Positions 33,804 through 43,080 of a DNA stretch of 64,000 bases are shown here, one piece after another. The stretch comes from Pseudomonas sp. KU43P (GTDB taxonomy: Bacteria; Pseudomonadota; Gammaproteobacteria; Pseudomonadales; Pseudomonadaceae), in the NCBI RefSeq assembly GCF_033095865.1, contig NZ_AP019365.1, forward strand, positions 717,501 to 781,500. Reading direction: 5' to 3'. How positions within the stretch are numbered: the first letter of the stretch is position 1; each line of letters begins with the position of its first letter. Under the pieces are notes generated by a model. The model had not been told where the DNA came from, did not search any database, and was given only the letters and a program-made list of their open reading frames with translations. The translations under genes and the position numbers were made by a program.

Positions 33804-33832
33804 TTGCATCTAAAATCGAGTGCCCCTAATAT
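33804..33832 (+). promoter_or_regulatory. Candidate sigma-70 promoter upstream of the tRNA cluster (distal)
   Basis: TTGCAT (33804-33809), 17 nt, TAATAT (33827-33832), in a strikingly AT-rich stretch (33765-33835) that may act as an UP element. Confidence 0.5.
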
Positions 33833-33923
33833 ACGCCGCGTTGTCAGCCACTAAGCGAATCACCAGCAACAACGGTGACCGCAAAACAACTTACAAATCA
33901 GTAAGTTGAATGAAAAAAAGGGG

Positions 33924-33951
33924 TTGACAAGCAAAACGAAGAATGTAGAAT
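33924..33951 (+). promoter_or_regulatory. Candidate sigma-70 promoter of the tRNA cluster (proximal)
   Basis: A perfect -35 TTGACA (33924-33929), 16-nt spacer and -10 TAGAAT (33946-33951), about 85 nt before tRNA-Asn. Between them and the tRNAs lies a leader rich in GCGAAAGCGAAGAAGC. Confidence 0.7.
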
Positions 33952-34038
33952 AGCCGGCCTCAGCAGCGACAACGCGAAAGCGAAGAAGCTGAAGGGTTCG
34001 AAGCTAACACAGCCTTCGAAGTTGTACCGAAGTTCAGT

Positions 34039-34114
34039 TCCGCGATAGCTCAGTCGGTAGAGCAAATGACTGTTAATCATTGGGTCCCTGGTTCGAGTCC
34101 AGGTCGCGGAGCCA
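34039..34114 (+). tRNA. tRNA-Asn (GTT)
   Basis: A 76-nt cloverleaf from TCCGCGATAGCTCAG to CGCGGAGCCA. The anticodon loop CTGTTAA gives GTT, GGTTCGAGTCC is the T arm, and CCA is encoded. It is first in a three-tRNA transcript. Confidence 0.97.
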
Positions 34115-34118
34115 ATCT

Positions 34119-34195
34119 CGGGGTGTAGCGCAGTCCGGTAGCGCGCCTGCTTTGGGAGCAGGATGTCAGGAGTTCGAATCCCCTCACCCCGACCA
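34119..34195 (+). tRNA. tRNA-Pro (TGG)
   Basis: 77 nt from CGGGGTGTAGCGCAG to CACCCCGACCA. The anticodon loop TTTGGGA gives TGG, and CCA is encoded. It starts 4 nt after tRNA-Asn. Confidence 0.97.
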
Positions 34196-34201
34196 TTTTC
34201 C

Positions 34202-34277
34202 GGGTCGTTAGCTCAGTTGGTAGAGCAGTTGGCTTTTAACCAATTGGTCGTAGGTTCGAATCCTACACGACCCACCA
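34202..34277 (+). tRNA. tRNA-Lys (TTT)
   Basis: 76 nt from GGGTCGTTAGCTCAG to ACGACCCACCA. The anticodon loop CTTTTAA gives TTT, and CCA is encoded. It is last of the cluster and a terminator follows. Confidence 0.97.
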
Positions 34278-34280
34278 TGT

Positions 34281-34317
34281 AAAGAGGGCATCTCGAAAGA
34301 GATGCCCTTTTTCTTTT
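34281..34317 (+). terminator. Intrinsic terminator of the tRNA cluster
   Basis: GAGGGCATCTC GAAA GAGATGCCC then TTTTTCTTTT, immediately after tRNA-Lys. Confidence 0.93.
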
Positions 34318-34415
34318 GCCTGAAATTTATCCCGCGCATAAAAAATGCACCTTTCGGTGCAGATCTTCTGTAGTCATTCAGCCATGGCACGGGCTGCTGT
34401 TGGTAGGCGGGCTGC

Positions 34416-34510
34416 TGGCCCTATCGCCGGCAAGCCGGCTCCCACAGGTGTTTCACAAGCCTTGAATGCTGTGCGTACCCTATGGGAGCCGGCTTGCCGG
34501 CGATGAGGCC
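34416..34510. repeat. Inverted pair of REP elements
   Basis: TGGCCCTATCGCCGGCAAGC at the left and GAGCCGGCTTGCCGGCGATG plus AGGCC at the right, around about 45 bp. It lies between the tRNA cluster and the convergent ndh gene. Confidence 0.9.
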
Positions 34511-34545
34511 AGTGCAAACAACCTGACCTCCAGCCACTTCCAAAA

Positions 34546-35841
34546 TCAGTGCAGCTTCAACCGCGGCTCAGTGCCCCGCCCAATCTTGCTCCCCAGCATC
34601 ATCAATGCCGTGCGGAAGAACCCATACAGCGCCATCTGGTGCATCCGGTACAGCGACACATAGAACATCCGCGCCAACCAGCCCTCCAGCTTCACGCTGC
34701 CCATCAGGTTACCCATCAAGTTGCCCACCGCCGAGAAGCGCGACAGCGAGACCAGCGAGCCGTAGTCCTTGTACTCGTAAGTCGGCAGCACGTTGTTCTC
34801 CAGCCGCGCCTTCAAGCTCTGCGCCAGCATCGAAGCCTGCTGGTGTGCCGCCTGGGCCCGTGGCGGCACATTGCGGTCGCTGCCCGGTTGCGGGCACGCG
34901 GCGCAGTCACCGAAGGCGAAGATGTTGTCGTCGCGGGTGGTCTGCAGGGTAGGGCGCACCACCAGCTGGTTGATGCGGTTGGTTTCCAGCCCGTCGATGT
35001 CCTTGAGGAAGCCCGGCGCACGGATACCCGCCGCCCACACCTTCAGGCTGGCCTGGATCACTTCACCGTCTTTGGTTTTCAGCCCGTCCTCGGTCACTTC
35101 GCTGACCGCGGCATTGGTCATTACCTTCACCCCGAGTTTTTCCAGGGTCTTGTGCACCGGCACGCTGATGCGCTCGGGCAGGGCAGGCAGCACCCGTGGG
35201 CCGGCCTCGATCAGGGTGATGTGCATGTCCTTGGGCTGGATGCGGTCCAGGCCATAGGCTGCCAGCTCGTGGGCCGCGTGGTGCAGCTCGGCCGCCAGTT
35301 CGACACCGGTGGCACCCGCGCCGACGATCGCCACGCTGATCTGCTCACTGGCCACGTCACCGGCGTGGGCACGCAGGTAGTGGTTGAGCAGTTGCTGGTG
35401 GAAGCGTTCGGCCTGCTTGCGGGTGTCCAGGAACAGGCAGTGCTGCGCTGCGCCCAGGGTGCCGAAATCGTTGGTGTTGCTGCCCACGGCGATCACCAGG
35501 GTGTCATAAGCCAGGGTGCGCGCAGGCAGCAGCTCGCGGCCCTCTTCATCGAGGGTGGCGGCCAGTTGGATCTGCTTGCCTTCACGATCAAGGCCGCTCA
35601 TGCGCCCCAGCTGGAAGCTGAAGTGGTTCCACTTGGCCTGGGCCACGTAGTTCAGTTCGTCTTCCGAGGAGTTCAGCGAGCCAGCGGCCACTTCGTGTAG
35701 CAGCGGCTTCCAGATGTGCGTGAGGTTGGCGTCGACCAGGGTGATCTCGGCCTGCTTGCGCTTGCCCAGGCTTTTACCCAGGCGGGTCGCCAGTTCCAGG
35801 CCGCCGGCGCCGCCGCCGACAATCACGATGCGATGAGTCAT
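34546..35841 (-). CDS. ndh: Type II NADH dehydrogenase (NDH-2)
   Basis: A 431-residue single-subunit flavoprotein that passes electrons from NADH to quinone without pumping protons. The N-terminal FAD motif is VIVGGGAGGLELA, the second Rossmann motif AIVGAGATGVELAAEL is for NADH, and AFGDCAACP is the FAD end motif. The C-terminal amphipathic part would hold it on the inner face of the membrane. Confidence 0.93.
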   Translation of the reverse strand: MTHRIVIVGGGAGGLELATRLGKSLGKRKQAEITLVDANLTHIWKPLLHEVAAGSLNSSEDELNYVAQAKWNHFSFQLGRMSGLDREGKQIQLAATLDEEGRELLPARTLAYDTLVIAVGSNTNDFGTLGAAQHCLFLDTRKQAERFHQQLLNHYLRAHAGDVASEQISVAIVGAGATGVELAAELHHAAHELAAYGLDRIQPKDMHITLIEAGPRVLPALPERISVPVHKTLEKLGVKVMTNAAVSEVTEDGLKTKDGEVIQASLKVWAAGIRAPGFLKDIDGLETNRINQLVVRPTLQTTRDDNIFAFGDCAACPQPGSDRNVPPRAQAAHQQASMLAQSLKARLENNVLPTYEYKDYGSLVSLSRFSAVGNLMGNLMGSVKLEGWLARMFYVSLYRMHQMALYGFFRTALMMLGSKIGRGTEPRLKLH

Positions 35842-35925
35842 GGGAATATCTCATAAGGTTTACGGAATTCGTGGCCATGCCGGCCGGCCGCAAACTGCAC
35901 GAGGGGAGGGCGAGCGCGAAGCAGC

Positions 35926-36099
35926 TCATAGCACCAGTCCACTCAGCAGGCGGCTGATGAGGCCCAACCCGATGGTCACCGCCAGCACCAGCACAAGGAG
36001 CAACCAAGGCCGGAAAGGCCTGCGCTCGACTTGGTGCTGGGGGGCTCGCAGATACTCATCGACACGACGCTGATCTTCTGGATTCAGGCGGCTGGTCAT
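35926..36099 (-). CDS. DUF3094-family small membrane protein
   Basis: 57 residues starting MTSRLNPEDQRRVDEYL with one C-terminal membrane helix (WLLLVLVLAVTIGLGLISRLL). It matches the small Pseudomonas family DUF3094 of unknown function. ATG 36099 is chosen over the more distal in-frame start because GAGG lies just before it and it begins the conserved region. Confidence 0.8.
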   Translation of the reverse strand: MTSRLNPEDQRRVDEYLRAPQHQVERRPFRPWLLLVLVLAVTIGLGLISRLLSGLVL

Positions 36100-36231
36100 G
36101 GTGGGCCTCGTCAGGTAGACGTTTGAGACTGCATGTACGCTACAGCGTTCATGCAAGCGCTTGAAACAAATGATAATGCTTTCTATCCCTGGCGCCGAGT
36201 GTACGCCATCGCAAAGACTCTCGGCACTGGA

Positions 36232-36861
36232 TCAAAGACTGATGCCCACGTCGAACACGATGCTGCGCCCCAGGTTGCCACGCAGAAAATCCGGCGCGTC
36301 GGGATGGGCGAACAGCACCCGGGCGAAGGTCGGACCCACCAGTGACAGCGACCGCCAGCCCTGGCGCAGGTATTCGGTGGGCGGCGGGAAGTGGGTATTG
36401 AGGTCGAGCACTTCACGCTTGAGGCTGGCGAAGGCGATGATGTCTAGCTCGTTCAGGTCCAGCCCGCGCTCGCGGTAGTTGTGCGCCTTCTTGCGCAAGG
36501 TCGGGGCCAGGCGTGCCAGCAGCTCGCTTGCAGCAATGCGCCGGGGCCGCGCTTCGCGGCGCACCAGCTGGGCCAGGGAAAAGGCGCTGCGCCGGCGCTG
36601 AAGCTCTTCGCGCCATTCGTCATTGAGCCGGCGCCCTTCATCCAGTACGAAAAACACCTCGAACGCCGCGTCACGAAACAGCACGTCCGGTGGCTCCTGC
36701 CCGGCCGGGGTGAAATCCTCGCTGCGATAGGGGATGTTCAGCCCCTGCAGCAAGCGCTGGCATACCCAACGTTCCCGCTCCCACTTGCGTGCATTGGAGA
36801 GGAAGGCATTGGCTTGTTCGGCCTGGATGGTGAGCAGGCGCAGGTAGTCTGAGTCATCCAT
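36232..36861 (-). CDS. DUF1780-family protein
   Basis: A 209-residue soluble protein starting MDDSDYLRLLTIQAEQANAF and ending GNLGRSIVFDVGISL. I recognise it as DUF1780, a Pseudomonas family of unknown function whose structure recalls nuclease-like folds. Conserved charged motifs include RERWVCQRLL and FEVFFVLDEGRRL. It is divergent from the membrane protein gene to its right. Confidence 0.75.
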   Translation of the reverse strand: MDDSDYLRLLTIQAEQANAFLSNARKWERERWVCQRLLQGLNIPYRSEDFTPAGQEPPDVLFRDAAFEVFFVLDEGRRLNDEWREELQRRRSAFSLAQLVRREARPRRIAASELLARLAPTLRKKAHNYRERGLDLNELDIIAFASLKREVLDLNTHFPPPTEYLRQGWRSLSLVGPTFARVLFAHPDAPDFLRGNLGRSIVFDVGISL

Positions 36862-36948
36862 GCCACAAGCTTAGTCGCTAATTCATGACGATAAGATGCT
36901 GTTTTCAATGGGTGTAGACTCAGGCTTATCCACAGGGCAGCAAGGGGT

Positions 36949-37641
36949 ATGCCTCAGGTGATCAGCGCACAGGTATTGTCCGATACCAGCCTCGGCCTCG
37001 GCTGGTTGGGTTACGTGCCTTTATTGGTGTGGGCGGCCAGCCGTACCCGCTGGGTGGAGCTGTTCGCCGACCGGCGCCGGCAACATCTGCTGTTCGGCAC
37101 GGTGTTCTGCCTGTTTGCCTTGTGGTTGGTGCGGCGCGACTTCGATACGGGGGTGTCGTACCACTTCATCGGCATGACCGCGGTGACCCTGCTGCTGGAC
37201 TGGCCGTTGGCGATTCTGGGGGGCTTCTTCGCCCAGCTCGGGTTGCTGGCGCTCGGGCGCCAGGACCTGGCCGCGCTGGGTGTGAATGGGCTGTTGCTGG
37301 TGGGCCTGCCGGTGCTGATCACCGAAGTGTGCGCCATCCTGGTCGAGCGGGCGCAGCCGCGTAACCTGTTCGTCTACATCTTTTGTTCGGGGTTTTTCCC
37401 TGCCGCGCTCACGGTGCTGGTCTGCCTGTCGGCGGCGCTGGGTTTGCTGTGGCTGGACGGGCGCTTCGCCATGCCGGAATGGCTGAGCGACTTCGTCGGC
37501 TACCTGTGGTTGATGATGTTCCCGGAGGCGTTCATCAACGGCATGGTGATCAGTGCCCTGGTGGTGTTCTGCCCGGAATGGCTGGAGACGTTCAACCGTA
37601 CCCGGTATCTGCAGGCGCCGTGGAAGGAGGATGAGCGGTAA
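36949..37641 (+). CDS. CbiM-like energy-coupling-factor transporter-type membrane protein
   Basis: A 230-residue inner-membrane protein with about six to seven hydrophobic segments, including HFIGMTAVTLLLDWPLAILG, which resembles the CbiM/ECF substrate-specific component family. No ATPase or CbiQ-like partner is encoded nearby, so its energy source and substrate cannot be read here. Homologues sit between DUF1780 and yacG in Pseudomonas. Confidence 0.65.
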   Translation: MPQVISAQVLSDTSLGLGWLGYVPLLVWAASRTRWVELFADRRRQHLLFGTVFCLFALWLVRRDFDTGVSYHFIGMTAVTLLLDWPLAILGGFFAQLGLLALGRQDLAALGVNGLLLVGLPVLITEVCAILVERAQPRNLFVYIFCSGFFPAALTVLVCLSAALGLLWLDGRFAMPEWLSDFVGYLWLMMFPEAFINGMVISALVVFCPEWLETFNRTRYLQAPWKEDER

Positions 37642-37686
37642 TTCTGTGCCGGCGAGGGCCTGCAAAGCAGGCCCTGTGCACTCAGC

Positions 37687-37887
37687 TCAGTGCCGCGGCT
37701 CCAGATCCCCTGAATAAAGCTCATCCTCAGACTCTTCAGCCCCCGGAATCTTATGCTCCTCGGCCGCCCAAGCCCCCAGATCGATCAACTTGCAACGATC
37801 AGAACAGAACGGCCGGAACGCGCTCTTCTCGTTCCATTCCACAGGTGCGCCACAGGTCGGGCAATCGACGGTCAATGGCTTGCTCAT
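37687..37887 (-). CDS. yacG: DNA gyrase inhibitor YacG
   Basis: A 66-residue zinc-finger protein with CPTCGAPV and FCSDRCK forming the Cys4 site, and an acidic tail. YacG binds GyrB and blocks DNA binding by gyrase. Its start overlaps the coaE stop, as in many proteobacteria. Confidence 0.93.
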   Translation of the reverse strand: MSKPLTVDCPTCGAPVEWNEKSAFRPFCSDRCKLIDLGAWAAEEHKIPGAEESEDELYSGDLEPRH

Positions 37888-38507
37888 GGCTGGCCTCCTC
37901 GTAAAGTCAGGTAAAAGTGGTGCAAACGGTCGATCTGCTGGTGCAGCGCAGTCAGGTCGCTGTCGTTCACCACCACATCATCGGCATGGCGCAGACGTTC
38001 CTCTCGCGCCAGTTGGGCGCTGAGAATCGCCTGCACCTGCTCGGCGCTGGTATTGTCACGCTGCAAGGTACGCGCCACCTGCAGCGCCTGCGGCGCATCG
38101 ATCACCAGCACGCGCTGGGTCTTCAGGTGCTGGCCAGACTCGATCAGCAGCGGCGACACATACACCGCATAAGGCGACTCGGCCTTGGCCAGATAACTGA
38201 AAATCTCCTGCCCGATCAGCGGGTGCAGCAGCTGCTCCAGCCATTTGCGCTGGGCGGGGTCGGCGAAAATAAGCTGGCGCAAGGCCGCGCGATCGAGCTG
38301 GCCGTCTTCCAGCAGCACGCCCGGGCCGAAGCGCTCGACGATGCTGGCCAGGGCCGGGCGGCCACGCTCGACGACCCAGCGCGCCGCCTGGTCGGCATCG
38401 ACCAGGTGCACGCCAAGCTCGACGAAGCGTTCGGCGGCAGCGCTCTTGCCGCTGCCGATGCCGCCGGTAAGGCCGAGAATCCAGGGTGTAAAGGCCGCAG
38501 TGGTCAT
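37884..38507 (-). CDS. coaE: Dephospho-CoA kinase
   Basis: A 207-residue P-loop kinase ([17 protein letters not shown]) catalysing the last step of coenzyme A synthesis. It lies in the pilC-pilD-coaE-yacG order conserved in gammaproteobacteria. Its start overlaps the pilD stop by 1 nt. Confidence 0.95.
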   Translation of the reverse strand: MTTAAFTPWILGLTGGIGSGKSAAAERFVELGVHLVDADQAARWVVERGRPALASIVERFGPGVLLEDGQLDRAALRQLIFADPAQRKWLEQLLHPLIGQEIFSYLAKAESPYAVYVSPLLIESGQHLKTQRVLVIDAPQALQVARTLQRDNTSAEQVQAILSAQLAREERLRHADDVVVNDSDLTALHQQIDRLHHFYLTLRGGQP

Positions 38508-39373
38508 CAGAGTCCAAGCAGTTGCAGGTAGGAGGCGTATATTTCATCACCCCAGAGCACGGCAATCCACCCCGCAATGGCCAGATAAGGCCCAAAGGGT
38601 ATCGCCACGTTCACCGGGTGGTGGCGCAGACGCAGCAGGCTTAGGCCGATTACCGCACCCAGCAGCGACGATAACAGCAAGGTCAGCGGCAATACATGCC
38701 ACCCAGCCCAGGCTCCGATCAACGCCAGCAGCTTGAAGTCGCCATAACCCATGCCCTCCTTGCCGGTCACCAGCTTGAACAGCCAGTACACCGTCCACAG
38801 GCTGAGGTACCCGGCCACCGCGCCCCACAAGGCATTGGTCAGCGGCACGAAGACGGCAAAGGCATTCACGATCAGGCCCAGCCACAGCGTCGGCAGCACC
38901 AGCACGTCCGGCAACAGGCTGTGGTCGGCATCGATCAGGCTCAGGGCCAGCAAGCACCAGGTCAAAGGCAATGCCAGCAGGGCTTCGAGCGTGGGGCCGA
39001 AATGCCAGGCCACCACCAGTGACAGCACCGCGCAGGCAGCCTCCACCAGCGGATAGCGTGGGCTGATGGCGCTTTTACAGGCCGAGCAGCGCCCCCGCAG
39101 CAGCAGATAGCTCAACAGGGGAATGTTCTCCCACGCACGGATACGGTGCCCACAATGGGGGCAGTGGGATGCCGGCAGGCACAGGTCGAAGCGCTCGTGC
39201 GCATGGTGCTCGAGCCCCAGCACCTCCTGGGCCTCGTGTTGCCATTGGCGCTCCAGCATGATCGGCAGGCGATACACCACCACATTGACGAAGCTGCCCA
39301 CCAACAGGCCGAGCAAGGTCGCCAGGGTGATGAAGTAGGCCGGCTGCTCAGCCAGGAAAGTCCATAAAGTCAT
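38507..39373 (-). CDS. pilD: Type IV prepilin leader peptidase / N-methyltransferase
   Basis: A 288-residue membrane protein with eight or so hydrophobic segments. It has the cytosolic zinc site [22 protein letters not shown] and the two catalytic aspartates, one in the [12 protein letters not shown] region and one in GYGDFKLLA. It cuts the leader of prepilins at the Gly site and methylates the new N-terminus. The substrates should include the pilins at 15193-17466 and PilA here. Confidence 0.95.
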   Translation of the reverse strand: MTLWTFLAEQPAYFITLATLLGLLVGSFVNVVVYRLPIMLERQWQHEAQEVLGLEHHAHERFDLCLPASHCPHCGHRIRAWENIPLLSYLLLRGRCSACKSAISPRYPLVEAACAVLSLVVAWHFGPTLEALLALPLTWCLLALSLIDADHSLLPDVLVLPTLWLGLIVNAFAVFVPLTNALWGAVAGYLSLWTVYWLFKLVTGKEGMGYGDFKLLALIGAWAGWHVLPLTLLLSSLLGAVIGLSLLRLRHHPVNVAIPFGPYLAIAGWIAVLWGDEIYASYLQLLGL

Positions 39374-39375
39374 GT

Positions 39376-40584
39376 TCAGATCAAACTACCCAACTGGAAG
39401 ATCGGCAGGTACATCGCCACCACCAGGCCGCCCACCAGCACGCCCAGGACCGCCACGATGGCCGGCTCCAGCAGGCTGGTCAACTGGTCCAGCGCCTGGC
39501 TGACCTGTTCCTCGTAATGGCTGGCGGCTTTATCCAGCATCTGGTCCAGGGTACCGCTGGATTCGCCGATGTCCGTGAGTTGTATCAACAGGGGCGGAAA
39601 CAGGGGCTCGCTGGCCATCGCCTGGTGCAGCCCCTGCCCATTGGCCATGCCTTGGCGCAGGCGCAGTATCGCCTGCTGCTGCAGATCGCCACCGCAGGCC
39701 CCGGCCACCGTGCCCAGCGCATCCAGCAACGGCACCCCAGCGGCATACGCCGTACCCAGGCTGCGGGCAAAGCGCGCCAGTGCGGCATGGCCGAGCAACC
39801 GGCCAAATACCGGTATACGCAGCGCCTGCCGAGATATCCACAGCCGTGTGGGCGCATGCTTGCGATACAGCTCACGCCCACCGAAACAAAGCACGACAGC
39901 AGTTATCAACAGCAGCGGCGCCACGCGTCCCAGCCCCGTGGACAAGTCGATGACCCATTGAGTGAACGCCGGCAGTGCGGCATCGAAGCCAGCGAACAGG
40001 CTCTCGAAGCGCGGGATCACTTCCAGCAACAAGATCGCCGATACACCCAGGCCCGTCAGCAAAAGCAGGAGTGGGTAGAGCATGGCTTTGCGCAATTTCT
40101 TGCGCAGGGCCTGCCGCTGCTCCAGCATCCCGGCCAGTTGTTCCAGCTGCCGGTCGAGCGTGCCAGACTGCTCACCCACGCGCACCAGGTTGCAGAACAA
40201 CCCATCGAACCAGTCTGGGTGACGCTGCAGCGCATCCGCCAGCCCCAACCCGGCGCCTACATCTTGTTGCAAACGTTGCAGCAACGTCGCCTGCCCTGCA
40301 TCGCAACCGCTGCGGCTCATCACCTCGAACGCTTGCAGCAGCGGCACGCCAGCCCTGAGCAGCGTCGCCAATTGCCGGCTGAAGCCCGCCGGGTCTCGTT
40401 TCTCCCGCGCCGCCGGCCAGCGCCAGGCCAACCCACTTGCCTGGCGTACTTTCGCCACCTGAATACCCTGGCGCTGCAGCCCGGCGCGCACATACGCCGG
40501 GCTGCGTCCGGTCACCTGGCCACTGACAGCTGCGCCACTGGCATCGGTGCCATGCCAGGCGTATCGCTGAGTCGAATGTTTCAT
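39376..40584 (-). CDS. pilC: Type IV pilus inner-membrane platform protein PilC
   Basis: A 402-residue protein with two GspF domains, each ending in hydrophobic segments (LLTGLGVSAILLLEVIPRF and VAVLGVLVGGLVVAMYLPIF). It forms the base on which pilins are added by the assembly ATPase. ATG 40584 (MKHSTQRYAWHG) follows AAAAGGACC. The usual pilB gene is not found between it and pilA. Confidence 0.92.
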   Translation of the reverse strand: MKHSTQRYAWHGTDASGAAVSGQVTGRSPAYVRAGLQRQGIQVAKVRQASGLAWRWPAAREKRDPAGFSRQLATLLRAGVPLLQAFEVMSRSGCDAGQATLLQRLQQDVGAGLGLADALQRHPDWFDGLFCNLVRVGEQSGTLDRQLEQLAGMLEQRQALRKKLRKAMLYPLLLLLTGLGVSAILLLEVIPRFESLFAGFDAALPAFTQWVIDLSTGLGRVAPLLLITAVVLCFGGRELYRKHAPTRLWISRQALRIPVFGRLLGHAALARFARSLGTAYAAGVPLLDALGTVAGACGGDLQQQAILRLRQGMANGQGLHQAMASEPLFPPLLIQLTDIGESSGTLDQMLDKAASHYEEQVSQALDQLTSLLEPAIVAVLGVLVGGLVVAMYLPIFQLGSLI

Positions 40585-40802
40585 GCAAAGGTCCTTTTCT
40601 GCCCCGTGCGACAAGCCTGGAAACAGCTTGCCGCGTCCCTGGAAGGGCGCGTTTGCTTGATGCTCACTAGAGTAGTTCAGCGAAGGTGACGCCCAGACGG
40701 GCAGGGGTGACAAAAGGTGTCTGTTCAGGCCTACTGCGCCGCTGCGGATCCGAGGTCGAGCCTGACCTCACCGAGTATGCGAATCAAAAAGGAAAAGTGT
40801 TC

Positions 40803-41213
40803 ATGAAAGGGCAACGCGGTATCACCCTGATCGAACTGATGATCGTCGTGGCGATCATCGGCATTCTGGCGACCATCGCCATCCCGATGTACACCAACCA
40901 CCAGGCCCGCGCCAAAGCGGCTGCCGGCCTGCTGGAAATCTCCGCGCTGAAAACCGCCATGGACCTGCGCCTGAACGAAGGCAAGGACGTGCCCGACGTC
41001 ACCGCCCTCGGCGGCCAGGCCGCCACTTCCCATTGCGCCATTACCGCGCAAGGTAGCGCCGCCAATGGCAGCGCCAAAATCGACTGCACCCTGGCTGACG
41101 CTCCCGCCATCGTGCTCGGCAAGACCCTCACCCTGACCCGCTCGGCCACGGGCTGGAGCTGCACTACCAACATTGAAGAAGACCTGGCGCCGAGTGGCTG
41201 CAAGGGCGCTTGA
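40803..41213 (+). CDS. pilA: Type IV major pilin PilA
   Basis: 136 residues: leader MKGQRG, cleavage before [20 protein letters not shown] with Glu at mature position 5, and a globular head with C-terminal cysteines (WSCTTN..PSGCKGA) for the D-loop. AAGGAAAAG lies before ATG 40803. It is transcribed divergently from pilC-pilD, the arrangement of the classical pil locus. Confidence 0.93.
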   Translation: MKGQRGITLIELMIVVAIIGILATIAIPMYTNHQARAKAAAGLLEISALKTAMDLRLNEGKDVPDVTALGGQAATSHCAITAQGSAANGSAKIDCTLADAPAIVLGKTLTLTRSATGWSCTTNIEEDLAPSGCKGA

Positions 41214-41283
41214 GGGCAGGTGAATTAGCGAGGGGAAACAGGGGTTTGCGTAACGGCTGCGGCAGTGGTACGTTGCGCTACAC

Positions 41284-41359
41284 GCCGGTGTAGCTCAGTC
41301 GGTAGAGCAGCGCACTCGTAACGCGAAGGTCGCAGGTTCGATTCCTGTCTCCGGCACCA
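41284..41359 (+). tRNA. tRNA-Thr (CGT), integration target
   Basis: 76 nt from GCCGGTGTAGCTCAG to CTCCGGCACCA. The anticodon loop CTCGTAA gives CGT. The last 18 bases are repeated with one base missing at 58251-58268, marking this gene as the attachment site of the adjacent element. Confidence 0.97.
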
Positions 41360-41360
41360 G
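41342..41360 (+). other. Left attachment site (attL) in the tRNA-Thr 3' end
   Basis: TTCCTGTCTCCGGCACCAG, the T-arm/acceptor 3' half of tRNA-Thr, recurs as TTCCTGTCTCCGCACCAG at 58251. An integrase gene of the tRNA-targeting P4 type follows within 160 bp. Confidence 0.8.
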
Positions 41361-41404
41361 AGACCAGTTTCCAGAAGTCTATGACTGTCTACGAAACACC
41401 CCGC

Positions 41405-41427
41405 AAAGCCCGCCTAGTGCGGGCTTT
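41405..41427 (+). terminator. Terminator of tRNA-Thr at the left element edge
   Basis: AAAGCCCGC CTAGT GCGGGCTTT followed by GTTGTTTCT. Confidence 0.75.
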
Positions 41428-41520
41428 GTTGTTTCTGTCTGTCTCGTTTTGTCTCTGGGCATCTACGCGATTTAGGGATATGGTTGGGGATATCTCGGTT
41501 CGACAAGGAAACGTATCCCT

Positions 41521-42810
41521 ATGGCGCGCACAGTGGTGCCTCTCACCGATCCTAAATGTGATGCGGCCAAGCCTCGGGAGAAGGATTACAAGCTGTTCGA
41601 TGGCAAAGGCCTCTACCTGCTGGTGAAGCCGTCAGGGGTCAAGACTTGGCGTATGAAGTACACCAAACCTGATGGCCGTGATGGTTTAGCTACGTTTGGC
41701 AACTATCCGGCGCTCGGCTTGAAAGCGGCCCGGGAGCGACGCGCTCAAGCGCTTGAGCTTCTTGCTGCTGGGAAAGACCCCATCGAGCAGGCGCGCTTGG
41801 ACAAACAGGAAGCGGCTAACGCCCGGGCGAACACATTCCGTTTGCTTGCTCAGGAATGGCACGCGGCCTGCGCTCGTAAGTGGACACCTGGTCATGCCTC
41901 CACCGTGTGGCGACGCATTGAATCCCACCTGTTGCCCACTCTCGGTGATCGTCCGGTCGCGGAGCTCAAAACACGGGATCTGCTAGTTCCGCTGAAAGCG
42001 GCGGAAAAGCGGGATACCTTGGATACGGCTGCACGCCTACGCCAGTACATGACGGGCATCCTCCGCATGGCGGTTCAGCATGGCCATCTGGATTTCAACC
42101 CTGCGATCGATCTGCAAGGCGCCACGGCCACCCGCAAAACAGCACACCGGCCTGCTTTGCCATTCGAACGCTTACCTGAGCTTCTTCAGCGGATAGATGC
42201 CGACAGCGGGCGCGGCCTGACGAAGCTGGCGGTGCAACTGACCATGTTGGTGTTCATCCGCTCTAGCGAGCTCCGCTTCGCTCGCTGGGGAGAGATAGAC
42301 ATGGGGAGGTTGATGTGGGAAATCCCTGGCGAAAGGGTGGCTATTGAGGGTGTGAAGAACTCCCATCGAGGCTCCAAGATGAGCACGCCACACTTGGTGC
42401 CGCTCAGTCGACAGGCTGTAGAGGTGCTGGAGAAAGTTCGTAACCTCACTGGTCGTTTCGATCTGGTGTTTGCGGGTGACCACAATCACTGGAAGCCCAT
42501 GAGCGAGAACACTGTGAACAAAGCGCTGCGGCGAATGGGGTATGACACCAAAGCAGAGGTATGCGGCCATGGTTTTCGGACAATGGCCTGTTCTGCACTG
42601 GTTGAGTCTGGGCTTTGGAGTAAAGACGCGGTCGAGCGGCAAATGAGCCACCAAGAGAGAAACACGGTGCGTGCCGCCTACATACACAAGGCTGAGCACT
42701 TACAAGAGCGGAGACTTATGGTGCAGTGGTGGGCCGACTATTTGGATGCTAATCGCAGGGATGCAATTACTCCCTATGATTTTGCCCATGGGAGGTCCCT
42801 CCATCCATGA
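41521..42810 (+). CDS. P4-type tyrosine integrase
   Basis: A 429-residue integrase. The N-terminal DUF4102 arm-binding domain (LTDPKCDAAKPREKDYKLFDG, GLYLLVKPSGVKTWRMKY) is followed by a SAM-like core-binding domain and the catalytic domain. Catalytic residues visible are Arg in FIRSSELRFARW, the HGFRT box, His in SHQER and Tyr in AAYIH. It recombines the element into the 3' end of tRNA-Thr. A related but truncated integrase lies just beyond attR. Confidence 0.94.
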   Translation: MARTVVPLTDPKCDAAKPREKDYKLFDGKGLYLLVKPSGVKTWRMKYTKPDGRDGLATFGNYPALGLKAARERRAQALELLAAGKDPIEQARLDKQEAANARANTFRLLAQEWHAACARKWTPGHASTVWRRIESHLLPTLGDRPVAELKTRDLLVPLKAAEKRDTLDTAARLRQYMTGILRMAVQHGHLDFNPAIDLQGATATRKTAHRPALPFERLPELLQRIDADSGRGLTKLAVQLTMLVFIRSSELRFARWGEIDMGRLMWEIPGERVAIEGVKNSHRGSKMSTPHLVPLSRQAVEVLEKVRNLTGRFDLVFAGDHNHWKPMSENTVNKALRRMGYDTKAEVCGHGFRTMACSALVESGLWSKDAVERQMSHQERNTVRAAYIHKAEHLQERRLMVQWWADYLDANRRDAITPYDFAHGRSLHP

Positions 42811-42863
42811 AGCAGACTGAGATGATGGTGGGGGGCATGACGATGCTGGTCCCATCAAAAGCC

Positions 42864-42987
42864 GGTGTACCAGGTGTAACCCGTGTAACGGATCAGGCCA
42901 AGCCGCTGAAATCATTGGGGATTAGGCACGTAACACCGACCAAAATACTTTCGTACACTCGGTGTAACCTGGCCATCCTGTGTAACG
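42864..42987. repeat. Iteron-like GTGTAAC repeats, left group
   Basis: GTGTAAC occurs at 42874, 42883, 42962 and 42980, with a GGTGTAC variant at 42864. All read in the same direction. The same word recurs near the right end of the element. P4-type primases bind short repeats near their origin, so these may be origin or replication-control sites. An ORF across them is not credible as protein. Confidence 0.6.
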
Positions 42988-43080
42988 CGAAAAGCCCATC
43001 GCCCGCCTGCCGGCTTATGTGCATGCTCTCTCAGGCAAATCGCGGGCTCGGCGCAAACTGCCGGGGCGTGGGGGAATGCG

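Noticed and set aside
40686..40802. Upstream extension of PilA and a sigma-54 promoter before it
   Set aside because: The extension would bury the prepilin leader. I looked for the GG-N10-GC sigma-54 pattern between 40585 and 40802 and found no convincing match.
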